Shown piece by piece: positions 8,704-18,993 of a DNA stretch of 64,000 bases. Numbering within the stretch: position 1 is the first letter of the stretch; the number at the start of each line of letters is the position of its first letter. Both the position numbers and the translations under genes were made by a program. Below the pieces are notes generated by a model that did no database searches, had not been told where the DNA came from, and saw only the letters and a program-made list of their open reading frames with translations. Source of the stretch: Planctomycetaceae bacterium (lineage in GTDB: Bacteria; Planctomycetota; Planctomycetia; Planctomycetales; Planctomycetaceae); assembly GCA_028284145.1 (NCBI GenBank), contig JANQSH010000056.1:1-64000 (forward strand). Direction: 5' to 3'.

Positions 8704-9780
8704 ATGTCGCGCCGAAAACTGCTGATCGGGTCGGTCGCGGCCCTGGCTGGAAATATCTCTCTGGGTGGGGAGAATAGCCACTGGGAAATAACCCGGTCCA
8801 GTGCGGCGGCGGTTGAACGCGGCTTGCGCTGGCTCGCGCGGTCGCAAGGTGTCGCGGGCAATTGGGGCTCAAATGACCTGGGGTTGGTGTCGCTTGGTGC
8901 ATTGGCGTTCCTTGCAGCCGGACATGCACCACAGCGGAGCAAAAAATACGGCGAAAGCGTTTCGCGGGCATTGAACTTTGTGCTGTCCAGCGCGAAGCCA
9001 TCCGGGTTGCTGAATATCTCAGGTTCCCAGCGAGACATGTATAATCACGGTTTGTCCACTTTTGTGTTGACGCAGGCTTACGGTGTGCATGCCGACCGTC
9101 GCCTTGGTCCGACGCTGGATAAAGCGTTGAAACTGATCAGCCGCGTGCAATGTGCTGACGGTGGTTGGGAGTACGTGGCCGTCAGAATGCCGCGCGGCCA
9201 TGACCTGTCGCTGACTGTGATGCAGGCCAAAGCATTGCGCGGAGCAATGGATATGGGATTGGAGGTTCCACCCGAAGTCGTGGCCCGGGCAATCTCCTAC
9301 GTTCGCCGGTGCTTCCGCAGCTCCGAAGAAGGCGGGGCATTCACCTACCGCGGCGATCCGATCCGGCCAGGTCGCGGCGCGATCGGCATGGCGGCGTGTG
9401 GCGCAGTGTGCCTGCAAGAGTTTGGCGAGTACGACGATTATCGCATCGAGCAAAGCATAAGTTTTGCGTCCGATCGAATGCGCAGTCACATGAGCCTGGG
9501 GGAAGTGCAACTTCCACTGGAAGCCTACGCGATGTATTACGTGGTCCAGGGGTTGTATCAGGTTGGCGGAAAACATTGGCGGAAAATGTATCCATTGATC
9601 CGTGACGCGATTGTCAAGACACAGCATGGCGATGGCTTCTGGCGCGACAGTCGTGTCACGGGGCGCGCCGGACAACTATTTGCCACAGCGGTCGGCGTAT
9701 TCGCTTTGAGTGTGCCCAATCGATATCTGCCGATCCTGCAGCGCGGACAGATGAAACATGCGGCTGGAGGCGCGGAATGA
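8704..9780 (+). CDS. Exported prenyltransferase/squalene-oxidase-repeat (alpha/alpha toroid) protein
   Basis: A 358-residue protein from the ATG at 8704. It begins MSRRKLLIGSVAALAG, an Arg-Arg plus hydrophobic leader that resembles a Tat or lipoprotein-like signal. The body has repeated toroid motifs: AVERGLRWLARSQ, ALKLISRVQCADGGWEY and AIVKTQHGDGFWRD are the QxxDGxW-type repeats of terpenoid cyclase folds. Planctomycete toroid proteins of this type are usually not cyclases, and their ligand is unknown. It is the first gene of a run in which each following start overlaps the previous stop (ATGA at 9777), pointing to a role with the BatA/VWA/MoxR genes. An upstream ATG at 8671 is an alternative start. 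Confidence 0.8.
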   Translation: MSRRKLLIGSVAALAGNISLGGENSHWEITRSSAAAVERGLRWLARSQGVAGNWGSNDLGLVSLGALAFLAAGHAPQRSKKYGESVSRALNFVLSSAKPSGLLNISGSQRDMYNHGLSTFVLTQAYGVHADRRLGPTLDKALKLISRVQCADGGWEYVAVRMPRGHDLSLTVMQAKALRGAMDMGLEVPPEVVARAISYVRRCFRSSEEGGAFTYRGDPIRPGRGAIGMAACGAVCLQEFGEYDDYRIEQSISFASDRMRSHMSLGEVQLPLEAYAMYYVVQGLYQVGGKHWRKMYPLIRDAIVKTQHGDGFWRDSRVTGRAGQLFATAVGVFALSVPNRYLPILQRGQMKHAAGGAE

Positions 9781-12074
9781 TTTTCGCCTCCCAGGTGTTT
9801 CTGGTCGCGTTGGTCGCCGCAGCTGGACCGCTGATCATTCATCTGTTGAATCGCCAGCGGTATCGCACAATTGATTGGGCGCCGATGGAGTTCCTCCTGC
9901 AGGCCGTCCGCCGGCGTCGGCGCCGTCTCCAGTTACGCGATTTGCTGTTGTTGCTCCTGCGAACTTTGGCAATGGTCTTTTTCGTGCTGGCGATGGCGAG
10001 ACCAATCTGGACCACACAAGGCAGCAGCGGTTATGCAGGCCAGCCGGTTCACACCGTACTGGTTTTCGACAACAGTTTGTCGATGGCGTATACGCCGCTG
10101 GACAAGTCGCGACTGGAGATGGCAAAGGATAAAGCGCGGCAGTTCATTCGTCATCTGCCTTCTGGTTCGGATGTGACCGTGCTGCCAATGTGCGAGCAGA
10201 GCGATGCCCGCTTCAGCAAAGTGTATGACTCGAAAGAGGACGCGATGGACGCTGTCGCACGAATCGGTGTGGTCGACCGAATCGCACACTTTGACGGTTT
10301 GCCCGCCAGCGTTGAGCGGGTGTTGAGTCAATCGGGCACTGCGCCGACCAAACTGCTGGTGGTTTTCAGCGACATGCAGCAAGCCACATGGGCACAAGCG
10401 AATGAAGAAATGCAAATGGATGTGTGGAGTGACGCGCAGTTCGTGGCGGTCCGCTCACGTGAGGAAGGTGCCCTTGACGAAAACTCGTGGGTTGAGAGTC
10501 TCCGTCTGCGGGGTGGATTTGCCGAAAGTGGTGTTCCAGCCGTGTTCGATGTTGTCATTCGCCACGAAGGCTCAAAACCACGGCAACAGGTGCGGATCGT
10601 TTTGACGGTCGATGGCGAAGTTGCGGGCGAACAACTGGTCAACCTGCAACCGGGTGCCAGCAGGAAAATGACCTTCGATTACACGTTTGAAGCGCTGGGG
10701 GGCGTCGTCAATCCTGCTTTTATTCCCGTACACGTTGAGCTGGAAAACGACCGCCTGGCCGCAGATGATCGCCGCTGTTATGTTGCTCCGGTCTTCAAAC
10801 GCGCTCCGGTGTTGTTCGTGGATCAACAGGGCGACTTCGAGCAGCCTGGACAAAACCGCTTTGGTGAAACCTGGCCGCTGCGCGTATTGTACACGAGTCG
10901 GCTGGGAACGCGCCCGGACACGGTCGGCCATCAACCACACTTGCAACCGGTTACACTCGACTCGGTCACACCAGAGCAACTCAAGGACGTACGGCTGGTT
11001 GTGATCGCCGGCGTGTCGTCGCCAAGTCCGAATCAAGTGAAGTTGTTGCGTCAGTTTGTCGAACGCGGCGGTCAGTTGTTAATCGCCGCTGGCGCCGAAT
11101 TCGACGCCCAACAATGGACAGCCGTCGCCTGGAACGAAGAAGGCGGGATTCTGCCGGCACCGCTTACCGGTCAAATGCTCGGCGCTTTGCCCAAACCCGG
11201 AAGTTCCGAAGAAGATAGGCGATTCTATTTGAACCCGACATCGCTGCACCGCGACGTGTTCGATTTACAGCTTTCCAATGACGATTGGAATGATCTGGTC
11301 AGATCATCGTTTTTCTATCAAGCTGTCCGCGTCGAATCCCAGCCGAACGCGGACGATGGCCACACAACGAGTGTGGGGCATGTTATCCCAAACGGGGGCG
11401 GTGCAGCGGGTCCAAACGGCTTCGGGCGATTGCGCGTAGTCGGTCGGTTCGATAATGGAGCAGTATTTGCAGTTCACCGGGAAGTCGGAGAAGGCAACGT
11501 TATCCTTGTCACGACCAGTTGCTTTCCCAGTTGGAACAACCTGGCGGTCCAGCCGGGGATCCTGTTGTACGATCGCATGGTGAAATGGTTGATTGATTGT
11601 TCGATTCCGGAGCGGAATTTCGTCCAGCGGAGTGAGCACTTTCTGCCAGTGGATCGCCGAGATCAACAGCACCAGTTCGAGTTAATATCATCCACCGGGC
11701 GGCAAAACACAGTATTGGAAGTAGAAGCAGTCGGCGCGGACCAGTTCGCAGTGGTCGCGCGTGGCGTCGACCAGCGAGACGTGTATGCGATCCACCGCCG
11801 GGACACCGGTGACGGATCGTCGACCGAGATCTATTCGTTCGCGGTCAACGGCCCAACAGAAGAAAGCCAACTGGCATGTGTAGTTTCGGACACGTTTCCG
11901 TCGCGCGACCGTTGGCTGGGAACAAATGACACCATTTCGCTGGCTGGCGGCGCGGCGCGGCGGGATTTGTGGCTGTACCTGTTGGGGTTGGCAGCCGCCT
12001 GTTTGCTGGCCGAAATGCTGGTTGCATCCGTTGCGTTCCGAAGACAAACAGAAAATGCGGAGGCGCCGGTATGA
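9777..12074 (+). CDS. BatA-like membrane protein with von Willebrand A domain
   Basis: A 765-residue protein. Residues 1-80 are the aerotolerance-regulator N-terminal domain, with a first helix (FLVALVAAAGPLIIHLLN), an Arg-rich loop and a second helix near 55-75. A VWA domain follows: FDNSLSMAY at about 97 is a DxSxS metal-site motif, and LLVVFSDMQQ follows the usual second strand. The middle includes a segment typical of the glutamine-amidotransferase-like fold (LRQFVERGGQLLIAAG). A C-terminal helix lies near 735-755. It overlaps both neighbours by 4 bp. Together with the MoxR ATPase and DUF58 protein at the end of the operon it forms the Bat-like module; its substrate is unknown. Confidence 0.88.
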   Translation: MIFASQVFLVALVAAAGPLIIHLLNRQRYRTIDWAPMEFLLQAVRRRRRRLQLRDLLLLLLRTLAMVFFVLAMARPIWTTQGSSGYAGQPVHTVLVFDNSLSMAYTPLDKSRLEMAKDKARQFIRHLPSGSDVTVLPMCEQSDARFSKVYDSKEDAMDAVARIGVVDRIAHFDGLPASVERVLSQSGTAPTKLLVVFSDMQQATWAQANEEMQMDVWSDAQFVAVRSREEGALDENSWVESLRLRGGFAESGVPAVFDVVIRHEGSKPRQQVRIVLTVDGEVAGEQLVNLQPGASRKMTFDYTFEALGGVVNPAFIPVHVELENDRLAADDRRCYVAPVFKRAPVLFVDQQGDFEQPGQNRFGETWPLRVLYTSRLGTRPDTVGHQPHLQPVTLDSVTPEQLKDVRLVVIAGVSSPSPNQVKLLRQFVERGGQLLIAAGAEFDAQQWTAVAWNEEGGILPAPLTGQMLGALPKPGSSEEDRRFYLNPTSLHRDVFDLQLSNDDWNDLVRSSFFYQAVRVESQPNADDGHTTSVGHVIPNGGGAAGPNGFGRLRVVGRFDNGAVFAVHREVGEGNVILVTTSCFPSWNNLAVQPGILLYDRMVKWLIDCSIPERNFVQRSEHFLPVDRRDQQHQFELISSTGRQNTVLEVEAVGADQFAVVARGVDQRDVYAIHRRDTGDGSSTEIYSFAVNGPTEESQLACVVSDTFPSRDRWLGTNDTISLAGGAARRDLWLYLLGLAAACLLAEMLVASVAFRRQTENAEAPV

Positions 12075-14455
12075 GGGATTGGTTGGCGCGACGGGTGGGC
12101 ATCGATTCAACCGACGCCGTCTCTGCGATTGATTTCGGCTGGGGGGCGTCGTGGGCACAACAGCACACGTTTTGGGTGATGTTACTATGCGCAGCCGCGG
12201 CATCAATTGCGGCGGCCTATTACCTGTTCTTCCAGCCCGCGTTCCGAACTTCTCTGTGTGTTGTGGGAATTGTGATGCGGGCCGTGGGGCTGATCGCACT
12301 GGTCCTGGTGTTTGCGCAACCTGTGCTGCAAGTAACACTTGTCGAGCAGCTTCGCCCGTTGATGTTGCTTGTATTCGATGGCAGCGACAGTATGAATCTG
12401 CCTTCGTCCGGGGCAGCCGGAGGTGGCGATTCGCAAACAAGAATTCAGCAGGTTCAACAAACGCTGGTCGCCCGGCAAAAAACGTTGGACACATTGACGA
12501 ACCAATATCGCCTGCTGGCCTATCTGTCGAGCGACGCCGGCGAATTGCTGCCACTGCAATTGAACGACGACAAGGATTCCCAAGGCACGACAATCGATGC
12601 GAAATTCCTGGCAAGCCAATTGCGAGCCGATGCCGAGGTTTCGGCACTGGGTACTTCACTGGAACAAATACGTCGCCGCCACAGCGGTCGGCACCTGGAC
12701 CGATTGGTTCTGGTGGGTGACTTTGCCGTCAACAGCGGAAAACCTGTGCTGACCGAAGCCGGCAGGTTGACCGCCGAAATTGACACCGTTGGCGTGGGCG
12801 CGCGGCAAATTGCTGACGCATCGGTTTCGCTGCAGGCCGACCTGGTCATCAAGAAGGATGAACAGAGGACAGTCAAAGTCGAGATTCACCAAACAGGGCT
12901 TAGCGGCACAGGCGGACAATTGCAATTGGTTGCGCGTCACCTTGGCGGGGGTACGGGGTTCACCGTCGCGGATACTTCCACAGCTACACCGGTTGGCCCA
13001 GTGCAGATGATCGAGTTCGATCAGCCGCGGATGACGCTGGAGATTCCTTATCGACCCACCGAAGCAGGACACGTGCGTCTGGAAGCTCGCCTGGAGACAT
13101 TCGGCGAAGAGTCGCTAATGGAAAACAACGTCGCGGCGCGTGATGTCACGGTCCGTGACGAATCGATCAAGTTGTTGTTTATCGAGCATGAACCGACATA
13201 CGAGTGGCGATTCGTGAAGGAGGTGTTTCATCGCGACCGATTGGTTGGCCGTGAAGGATTTCGCACTTATCTGCATTCGGCGGACTTCAGTGTGCGGCGG
13301 AACAACCGTATGTTTCTTGGCGCACTGGAACAGCCGCGGGCCGAATTTTTCGCCAACGACGTGATTTTTATCAGTGATGTTTCCGCCGAATTGCTGTCCA
13401 CCCGGTATCAGGACCAACTGGTCGAGTATGTTCGGGACTTCGGCGGTGGTCTGGTGGTCATCGCCGGACCACGGTTCAGCGCAAAAACACTGTCCGAAAC
13501 GAGCCTGGCGGACATGCTGCCGGTTGTGCTTGGGGGAGGCGAAGGTGTGCGACTGGAACCTTTTCAGTTGCAACTTTCGCCAGCGGCCGCGGACGAAGAT
13601 TTTATGCAGCTTGCTGACAGGGATGAGGAAAATCTGGCTGCCTGGGAGAACTTGAATCCGCTGCTTTGGTATCAACCTGTCGTGCGGCTTCATCCACAAG
13701 GTATCGCTCTGGCGAATCATCCGTCGGACCATTGCATTGACGGTGCAACGCCTCAGCCATTGATCGCCGTGCGGCGCTTCGGCAAGGGCGAAGTGGTCTA
13801 TTTCGGCTTCAATGAAATGTGGCGGTTGCGGCGACTGCACGGCAACACCTACTACCGGCGGTTTTGGGGCCAGCTGATGTATCGCCTGGGACTGTCACAC
13901 GCACTCGGTTCACAAAAGCGGTTCAAAGTGACAATCGACCGCGACAGTTACCAGGTTGGCAATCAATTAAACATACGCGTCGAAGCATATGACGAAAACT
14001 TCAAACCATTGGAAACAGAAAAACTGACCAGTCGGTTGCTGTCGTCCGGCGATGATGAGTCTCAGGCAACGGAGATTCCGCTGACAGCTACCGAAACTGG
14101 TACGGAATTCGTGGCCTCGGCACCATTGTTTGTTGAAGGTATGCATCGTCTGCTGGTGGACGACCCGGTCAAGCAGGAATCAGTCGAAGTGGTGTTCAAT
14201 GTTGAGCCAGTCTCGATCGAACGCCGCAGCGCCGTGCGGAACGTTGCCCTGCAAAACGAGTTGGCCGCGCAGAGTGGCGGTCGGGCGCTCGAGTTGAACG
14301 AACTGTCCGAATTGACCGGGATCGAGGCGCCGTTGCCGATCGAAGAGACAACCATGCGTTACATTCCACTCTGGAACACCTGGCTGACCGTCATCCTGGT
14401 GATTGGCTTGTTCCTGTTGGAGTGGACTGTGCGAAAATTCGCGGATTTGTCATGA
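12071..14455 (+). CDS. Membrane protein with VWA and glutamine-amidotransferase-like domains
   Basis: A 794-residue protein. I take the ATG at 12071 because it overlaps the upstream stop; the frame is open further upstream. Two N-terminal membrane helices (about 30-52 and 65-88) precede a VWA domain with an intact DxSxS site (DGSDSM at 103-108). An amidotransferase-like Rossmann segment follows at about 420-600, with VEYVRDFGGGLVVIAGP resembling that fold and no visible catalytic Cys nucleophile. Late segments are Ig-like, and one C-terminal helix lies near 765-785. Typical of planctomycete Bat-like operons; a scaffold or chaperone role with MoxR is inferred. Confidence 0.85.
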   Translation: MRDWLARRVGIDSTDAVSAIDFGWGASWAQQHTFWVMLLCAAAASIAAAYYLFFQPAFRTSLCVVGIVMRAVGLIALVLVFAQPVLQVTLVEQLRPLMLLVFDGSDSMNLPSSGAAGGGDSQTRIQQVQQTLVARQKTLDTLTNQYRLLAYLSSDAGELLPLQLNDDKDSQGTTIDAKFLASQLRADAEVSALGTSLEQIRRRHSGRHLDRLVLVGDFAVNSGKPVLTEAGRLTAEIDTVGVGARQIADASVSLQADLVIKKDEQRTVKVEIHQTGLSGTGGQLQLVARHLGGGTGFTVADTSTATPVGPVQMIEFDQPRMTLEIPYRPTEAGHVRLEARLETFGEESLMENNVAARDVTVRDESIKLLFIEHEPTYEWRFVKEVFHRDRLVGREGFRTYLHSADFSVRRNNRMFLGALEQPRAEFFANDVIFISDVSAELLSTRYQDQLVEYVRDFGGGLVVIAGPRFSAKTLSETSLADMLPVVLGGGEGVRLEPFQLQLSPAAADEDFMQLADRDEENLAAWENLNPLLWYQPVVRLHPQGIALANHPSDHCIDGATPQPLIAVRRFGKGEVVYFGFNEMWRLRRLHGNTYYRRFWGQLMYRLGLSHALGSQKRFKVTIDRDSYQVGNQLNIRVEAYDENFKPLETEKLTSRLLSSGDDESQATEIPLTATETGTEFVASAPLFVEGMHRLLVDDPVKQESVEVVFNVEPVSIERRSAVRNVALQNELAAQSGGRALELNELSELTGIEAPLPIEETTMRYIPLWNTWLTVILVIGLFLLEWTVRKFADLS

Positions 14456-16071
14456 GCGAACTTTCCCTGCTTAAATCGAAACTGAACCGATTGCGCTGTC
14501 GGCGGTCGGTGGCTGCGTGGCTGGCAGCGTTTGCGGCGGTGTTTGCTGTCGTCGGCGCGGGCCTGATTGTGGCGTTTCTGCTGGATGTGATGATGCATCT
14601 TGGCCACATCGAGCGGCTGGTTGTGCTGTTGATGTGGATCGCATTGGTGGTCTGGGCCATCTACCGGTTTGTTATTCCTCTCTTTCGGAATCGTGAATCA
14701 TTGGTTGAACTGGCACTGCAGGTCGAACAACAACTTGGCATCCATTCCGAATTAGTGGCGGCCATGCAGTTTGAAGACCGCAGTCGTCGGCAATATGGAT
14801 TGGCCGATTTGCGTCATGCGGTGATTTCCGACACGTCGGACCTGGCCACTGATTTGGACTACCGGCAAGTGTCATCGAACCGCTCGGTCATGAAGCCGTT
14901 GTTGATGGCGGCGACTGTCGTGGTTGCTATCGTCGCGATTGTCCTGCAGGCTGGCGACCATGCCCAGGCATTTGCCCGCCGATTCCTGTTGGGCGAAGCG
15001 ACATTTCCCACCAGAACACAGGTTTGTGTTGTTTCGCCTGGTAAGCATGTCGCCTATGGCCAACCGGTTACTTTCCGCGTCGAAGTCACAGGGGAAAGGC
15101 CAGAACGAGGACTGGTTCGACTGACCGGATCAGCGTCGGGTGAAGTGGCGATTATCGATCTTGCGCCCGATTCTGAAGACACTGCACTTTATTCAGGCAG
15201 GCTTCAGCGAGCTTTGGAAGATTGTATATTCATAGTCGAAGTGGGCGATGCAATGCTCGGTCCGCTGGAACTGACCGTCATTCCTCTGCCGCAAGTGACG
15301 GTCGATCTGCAGATTGAGCCGCCTGCGTACGCTGCGGATCGTTTGACTGACAGGTCAGCCGCAGTCACGCAAAACACGGCGCTGACAGGCTCGCGAGTCA
15401 CACCGTTTGTCACAGCGGACAAAAAGTTGCGGTCAGTTACCATCAAGATCAATGACACACTGTTTTCCATGCATCAGGAGGAAAACGGTTTTGCATTGCC
15501 GTCGCTCCCGTCTCAGTTGGCCCGGATCGAAGAGACGTTGCGGTACGAAGTGATGGTCGAAGATACTGACGGGTTGAGTCCGCAGTTGCCTGTTTCCGGT
15601 ACATTGCGCGTCAGGGAAGATCGTCCACCCCAGATCACCAGCCACACAGCAACCAAACAGGTTTTGCCCACCGCAATGCCTGTCGTTCACTACATCGCAC
15701 GGGACGATTTTGGGATCCACCGAATCCAGTTGCAGTTGACCGTGATTGAAACAGGGGCGTCAGCAAATCAGATCGAGCATCCCCCCCGAACCGTGCTCGT
15801 GCCGGACGACCACCCGTTACAGGTGGCTGGACAATTGACGCTTTCACTCTCCGAACTGGAATTGGCCATGGGCGATCGCGTGGTGTGCGTTGTTCAGACA
15901 GCCGACCACCGCGGCACGGACGACGCGGTGGTTACTCACAGCGAGCCACTCGTTTTCGAAGTAACCGATCGCAGTACGCTATTAAAGAGTCTGATCGATG
16001 CCGACGAAAAAATTGATGAGGATCTGGAAAGCATCATTCAGGTCGAAAGCGGCCTGGGAGGAAAACGATGA
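14452..16071 (+). CDS. Hypothetical membrane protein of the Bat-like operon
   Basis: A 539-residue protein starting at the ATGA overlap. It has two N-terminal membrane helices (about 22-46 and 52-72), a cytosolic/helical stretch with VELALQVEQQLGIHSELV, and a third helix near 148-167. The long C-terminal part is beta-rich and extracytoplasmic, with Ig-like strands. The layout resembles DUF4175-type proteins that commonly follow the VWA genes in these operons, but that assignment is by layout only. It is coupled by 4-bp overlaps on both sides. Confidence 0.75.
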   Translation: MSELSLLKSKLNRLRCRRSVAAWLAAFAAVFAVVGAGLIVAFLLDVMMHLGHIERLVVLLMWIALVVWAIYRFVIPLFRNRESLVELALQVEQQLGIHSELVAAMQFEDRSRRQYGLADLRHAVISDTSDLATDLDYRQVSSNRSVMKPLLMAATVVVAIVAIVLQAGDHAQAFARRFLLGEATFPTRTQVCVVSPGKHVAYGQPVTFRVEVTGERPERGLVRLTGSASGEVAIIDLAPDSEDTALYSGRLQRALEDCIFIVEVGDAMLGPLELTVIPLPQVTVDLQIEPPAYAADRLTDRSAAVTQNTALTGSRVTPFVTADKKLRSVTIKINDTLFSMHQEENGFALPSLPSQLARIEETLRYEVMVEDTDGLSPQLPVSGTLRVREDRPPQITSHTATKQVLPTAMPVVHYIARDDFGIHRIQLQLTVIETGASANQIEHPPRTVLVPDDHPLQVAGQLTLSLSELELAMGDRVVCVVQTADHRGTDDAVVTHSEPLVFEVTDRSTLLKSLIDADEKIDEDLESIIQVESGLGGKR

Positions 16072-18935
16072 TCCAACGTGGGATGCCACTGATAGTTACA
16101 GTCGTTTTTGTACTGCTCTGCGCGGCGCATATCAGCCACGCGCAAGACAATCGATCGGTCGTTTTGCAGTACTCACAGCGTCAACGCCAGGCAAAACTGC
16201 TGACCGAGCGATTGCTGTCGCAGCGGATTGATCGGCAGCTCCAGCAGATGCGGGACAATGGGCTGACGGACCTGCCTTTGTACGGGGAACTGTCGTCGAT
16301 GCGTGAGCGGGTCGGCCAGATTGCGGATGACAACATGTCGCGCGTGGGGCAATTATTGGCCGAGGCAGCCACGGTCGAAGGAGACCGCAGGAAGGCGTTG
16401 CTGGCCACTGCTCAACGTGAAATGAAAGACATTCTCAACCGCTTGGTTCTCGAACGTGAAATCGTGCGTACGCGACGCAAGCAGGCCGAGTTGATCACGC
16501 GAATCCGTGAGATCATCACCTGTCAGGAGAACGCGATCCGACAAACCCGGCTGCTGTCAGACCAAAACGAACAGGCGATTCTGGCGGCACTCGACCAGCA
16601 GCAAACGACGAGTCTGCTGCATGAGCAGTTTCTGGTATCACTGGTGGCCATTTCGGCCTGGCCAGGCGACCTGGGAGCAGTCGCCTCAGATGTGCGACGC
16701 GTGTTACTGACATCCGGCCTGTCAGAAAAACTCGCGATGGCGATTGAACAAATGGAGAAAACCGAGTTCCGTCAAGCGGTGTCGACGCAATCGGATCTGC
16801 TGGCGGAGTTGAAACAGATCGAAATCCAAATCCACAAACTGCAGGATCCCGCGTGGATTGGCAACGACATCACACGGGCAGTCAAGGAGTTGCTTCAGGA
16901 GCAGGAAGCGGCACGAAAGGAGTCGAAACAGTTTGCTGGGGATGACCCGTTCGATCTTCTGGACAAACAAACGCTGATTCAGGAAAAACTTTCGCGTTTG
17001 GCGGAAAAACTGGGACCTCTGAACGAACGCGCAACGATGCTGGCAATCCGTGCCGAAGAAAGCGCCGGACAAGCACGCGTGGCAATCTTCGATGACTTGA
17101 TGAAAGATGCGGTACAGTTCCAAGGCAGTGTGATTGGTGCGTTAACGGAATTGCAGCGTGAGATCATTCACAACGATGGCCAGAAATCACGCTCACTGTC
17201 CGCTATTCAGTACATGCAGTTGGCCAGGCGACTGAGACAGATGCGAAGCGCGCTGATATTTGCCCGCGGTCAATTGCCGCAAACCACTGGTGACAAGGTG
17301 AAAGAATCGTTGAAGCGGGCGGCTGGTTTCATCATCGAGATCAAGCCCGATCAGACTGCGCCGCCGGCGATCAATCGTCGTATCGAAACGGCGCAAAAAA
17401 TCTTGCAGGAACTCTCGGCAGAAGACGCCAATTTGTCCAATGAATCGTTGCGTTTGGCGAACCAGTTGGTGCGTTTCGCCATCGGGTACACCACTCAGGG
17501 AATCGAAGACGCCACACGGAACGGCCAGGCGATGAAGCTGGCAGAGTTGAACCGGGCCGCGGAATCGGTCAGCCGCGCGGTCGGCGCCGTTCGTGACGTG
17601 AGGGTTCGTATCAGTTCGGAATCTGATGGTGACAAGAAGAATGACAGGCAGAAACGAGAGGAAACCATAGCACGTGTGAAAATAATTGCTGAGAAAATCG
17701 CGACCGGCACAGCGGATCTCGCGCCGGACGCCCAAGTGGTGCTGAAGAAATCCTCGCAGCTTACATCAGAGATCCAGGCTGCATTTGCCGATGATGCACC
17801 CAAGGCAAATAAAGAACCTGCCGCGCAACTTGCTCAACTGGCAGTCGATCTGAATTCTGCCAGCGTCCACCTGCGTACGGAAATGGTTTGGACGGCTGGC
17901 TTGCTGGAAGAGCGTGTCGTGACCGAGATCGAACGGATTTCGGCCACGGAAATTCAGTTGGATGCGCTGGCCGATGCGGTAGCGCCGCCGCCAGCCGATC
18001 AATTGCGCGATCTGGGCAACGAGTTACTCGAACGTTACGCCACAATTGGCGCGGCGCTGCACGTTGCCGCCAACATGCAATCGGGTTCAACCGGAAATAA
18101 AGCAGAGGAAGCGGATACCGGCACGTTGGCACAACGGCAACTGCAGCGCGCCTGTGTTTTGGCGGATATTACGCGGGAAGAACTCGAAAAGCTGTTGGAG
18201 ATGATTCATCAACTTGTCGAGGCCACTCAGCGTCAACAACAGGCGGCAGGTGAATTACTCGCTGCCCGCGACAAGTTGGAAGCCGGTGAAGATGTCGATA
18301 CGCAGGATATCGCCGCAGCGTTTGAGGAGTTCTCTTCGACGCTGCTGGACATCGGGCAGGCGGTAGAACAACTGACCAACCAGTCGGAACTGGCAAACTT
18401 GCCCATTGCCGAAGCTGTGGAAGCGGCCGCGGGGCTGGAGGCGCCGCCGCCGGGTCTGGAAACCATGGAACCCGGTGAGGAACTCGAACCAGGCGAAGGA
18501 TTGGAGCCGGGAGAAGGACTGGAACCAGGTGAAGCACTCGAGCCGGGAGAATTGACGCCAGGTGATGCATTGGGATCTGCTCAACTGCTCGGCGGGCCGG
18601 TCGCGACCACGATGGCCGCTGAAGCGTTGGGATTGCCGGGGTTGTTGCCCGGAACAGGTCCCGGAGCCGGGATGGGCATCGGGCCGCCAACCGGTGGTCC
18701 AGGAATGATCTCTCGTTTGACACCGCAAGGACAACAGGCCAGTTCGATGCACGACGCACAAACGGCTGGCATGGCACGGCAACGATCGCAGCCTTGGACC
18801 GCATCATTGCCGCCCGGTGTCCGGCAGTCGATTCAATCGTCCAGTCGCCGTCAGTTGCCGCGCCGTTACGAGAATCAACTGAACTCGTATTTCCAGGCCC
18901 TGCTGCCTGAAAGTCAACCGGCGCCCGCCAACTGA
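16068..18935 (+). CDS. Secreted long coiled-coil protein with EPGE repeats
   Basis: A 955-residue protein with a clear signal peptide (IVTVVFVLLCAAHISHA, cleavage near residue 25). Residues 30-790 are almost entirely charged helix with coiled-coil character. At about 798-830 there is a short tandem repeat of the unit EPGE-x-L (five near-perfect copies, spelled ELEPGEGLEPGEGL and so on), followed by a Gly/Pro-rich stretch and a basic tail. No catalytic motif is visible. It overlaps its upstream neighbour by 4 bp and is followed, after 58 bp, by the MoxR gene. Probably a periplasmic structural partner of the preceding membrane proteins; its family is otherwise unassigned. Confidence 0.75.
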   Translation: MIQRGMPLIVTVVFVLLCAAHISHAQDNRSVVLQYSQRQRQAKLLTERLLSQRIDRQLQQMRDNGLTDLPLYGELSSMRERVGQIADDNMSRVGQLLAEAATVEGDRRKALLATAQREMKDILNRLVLEREIVRTRRKQAELITRIREIITCQENAIRQTRLLSDQNEQAILAALDQQQTTSLLHEQFLVSLVAISAWPGDLGAVASDVRRVLLTSGLSEKLAMAIEQMEKTEFRQAVSTQSDLLAELKQIEIQIHKLQDPAWIGNDITRAVKELLQEQEAARKESKQFAGDDPFDLLDKQTLIQEKLSRLAEKLGPLNERATMLAIRAEESAGQARVAIFDDLMKDAVQFQGSVIGALTELQREIIHNDGQKSRSLSAIQYMQLARRLRQMRSALIFARGQLPQTTGDKVKESLKRAAGFIIEIKPDQTAPPAINRRIETAQKILQELSAEDANLSNESLRLANQLVRFAIGYTTQGIEDATRNGQAMKLAELNRAAESVSRAVGAVRDVRVRISSESDGDKKNDRQKREETIARVKIIAEKIATGTADLAPDAQVVLKKSSQLTSEIQAAFADDAPKANKEPAAQLAQLAVDLNSASVHLRTEMVWTAGLLEERVVTEIERISATEIQLDALADAVAPPPADQLRDLGNELLERYATIGAALHVAANMQSGSTGNKAEEADTGTLAQRQLQRACVLADITREELEKLLEMIHQLVEATQRQQQAAGELLAARDKLEAGEDVDTQDIAAAFEEFSSTLLDIGQAVEQLTNQSELANLPIAEAVEAAAGLEAPPPGLETMEPGEELEPGEGLEPGEGLEPGEALEPGELTPGDALGSAQLLGGPVATTMAAEALGLPGLLPGTGPGAGMGIGPPTGGPGMISRLTPQGQQASSMHDAQTAGMARQRSQPWTASLPPGVRQSIQSSSRRQLPRRYENQLNSYFQALLPESQPAPAN

Positions 18936-18993
18936 TCGGCGGCCACACCTTTGGTGGAAAAACAGGAACAGTATCGATTTTTTGGAGATAGAC

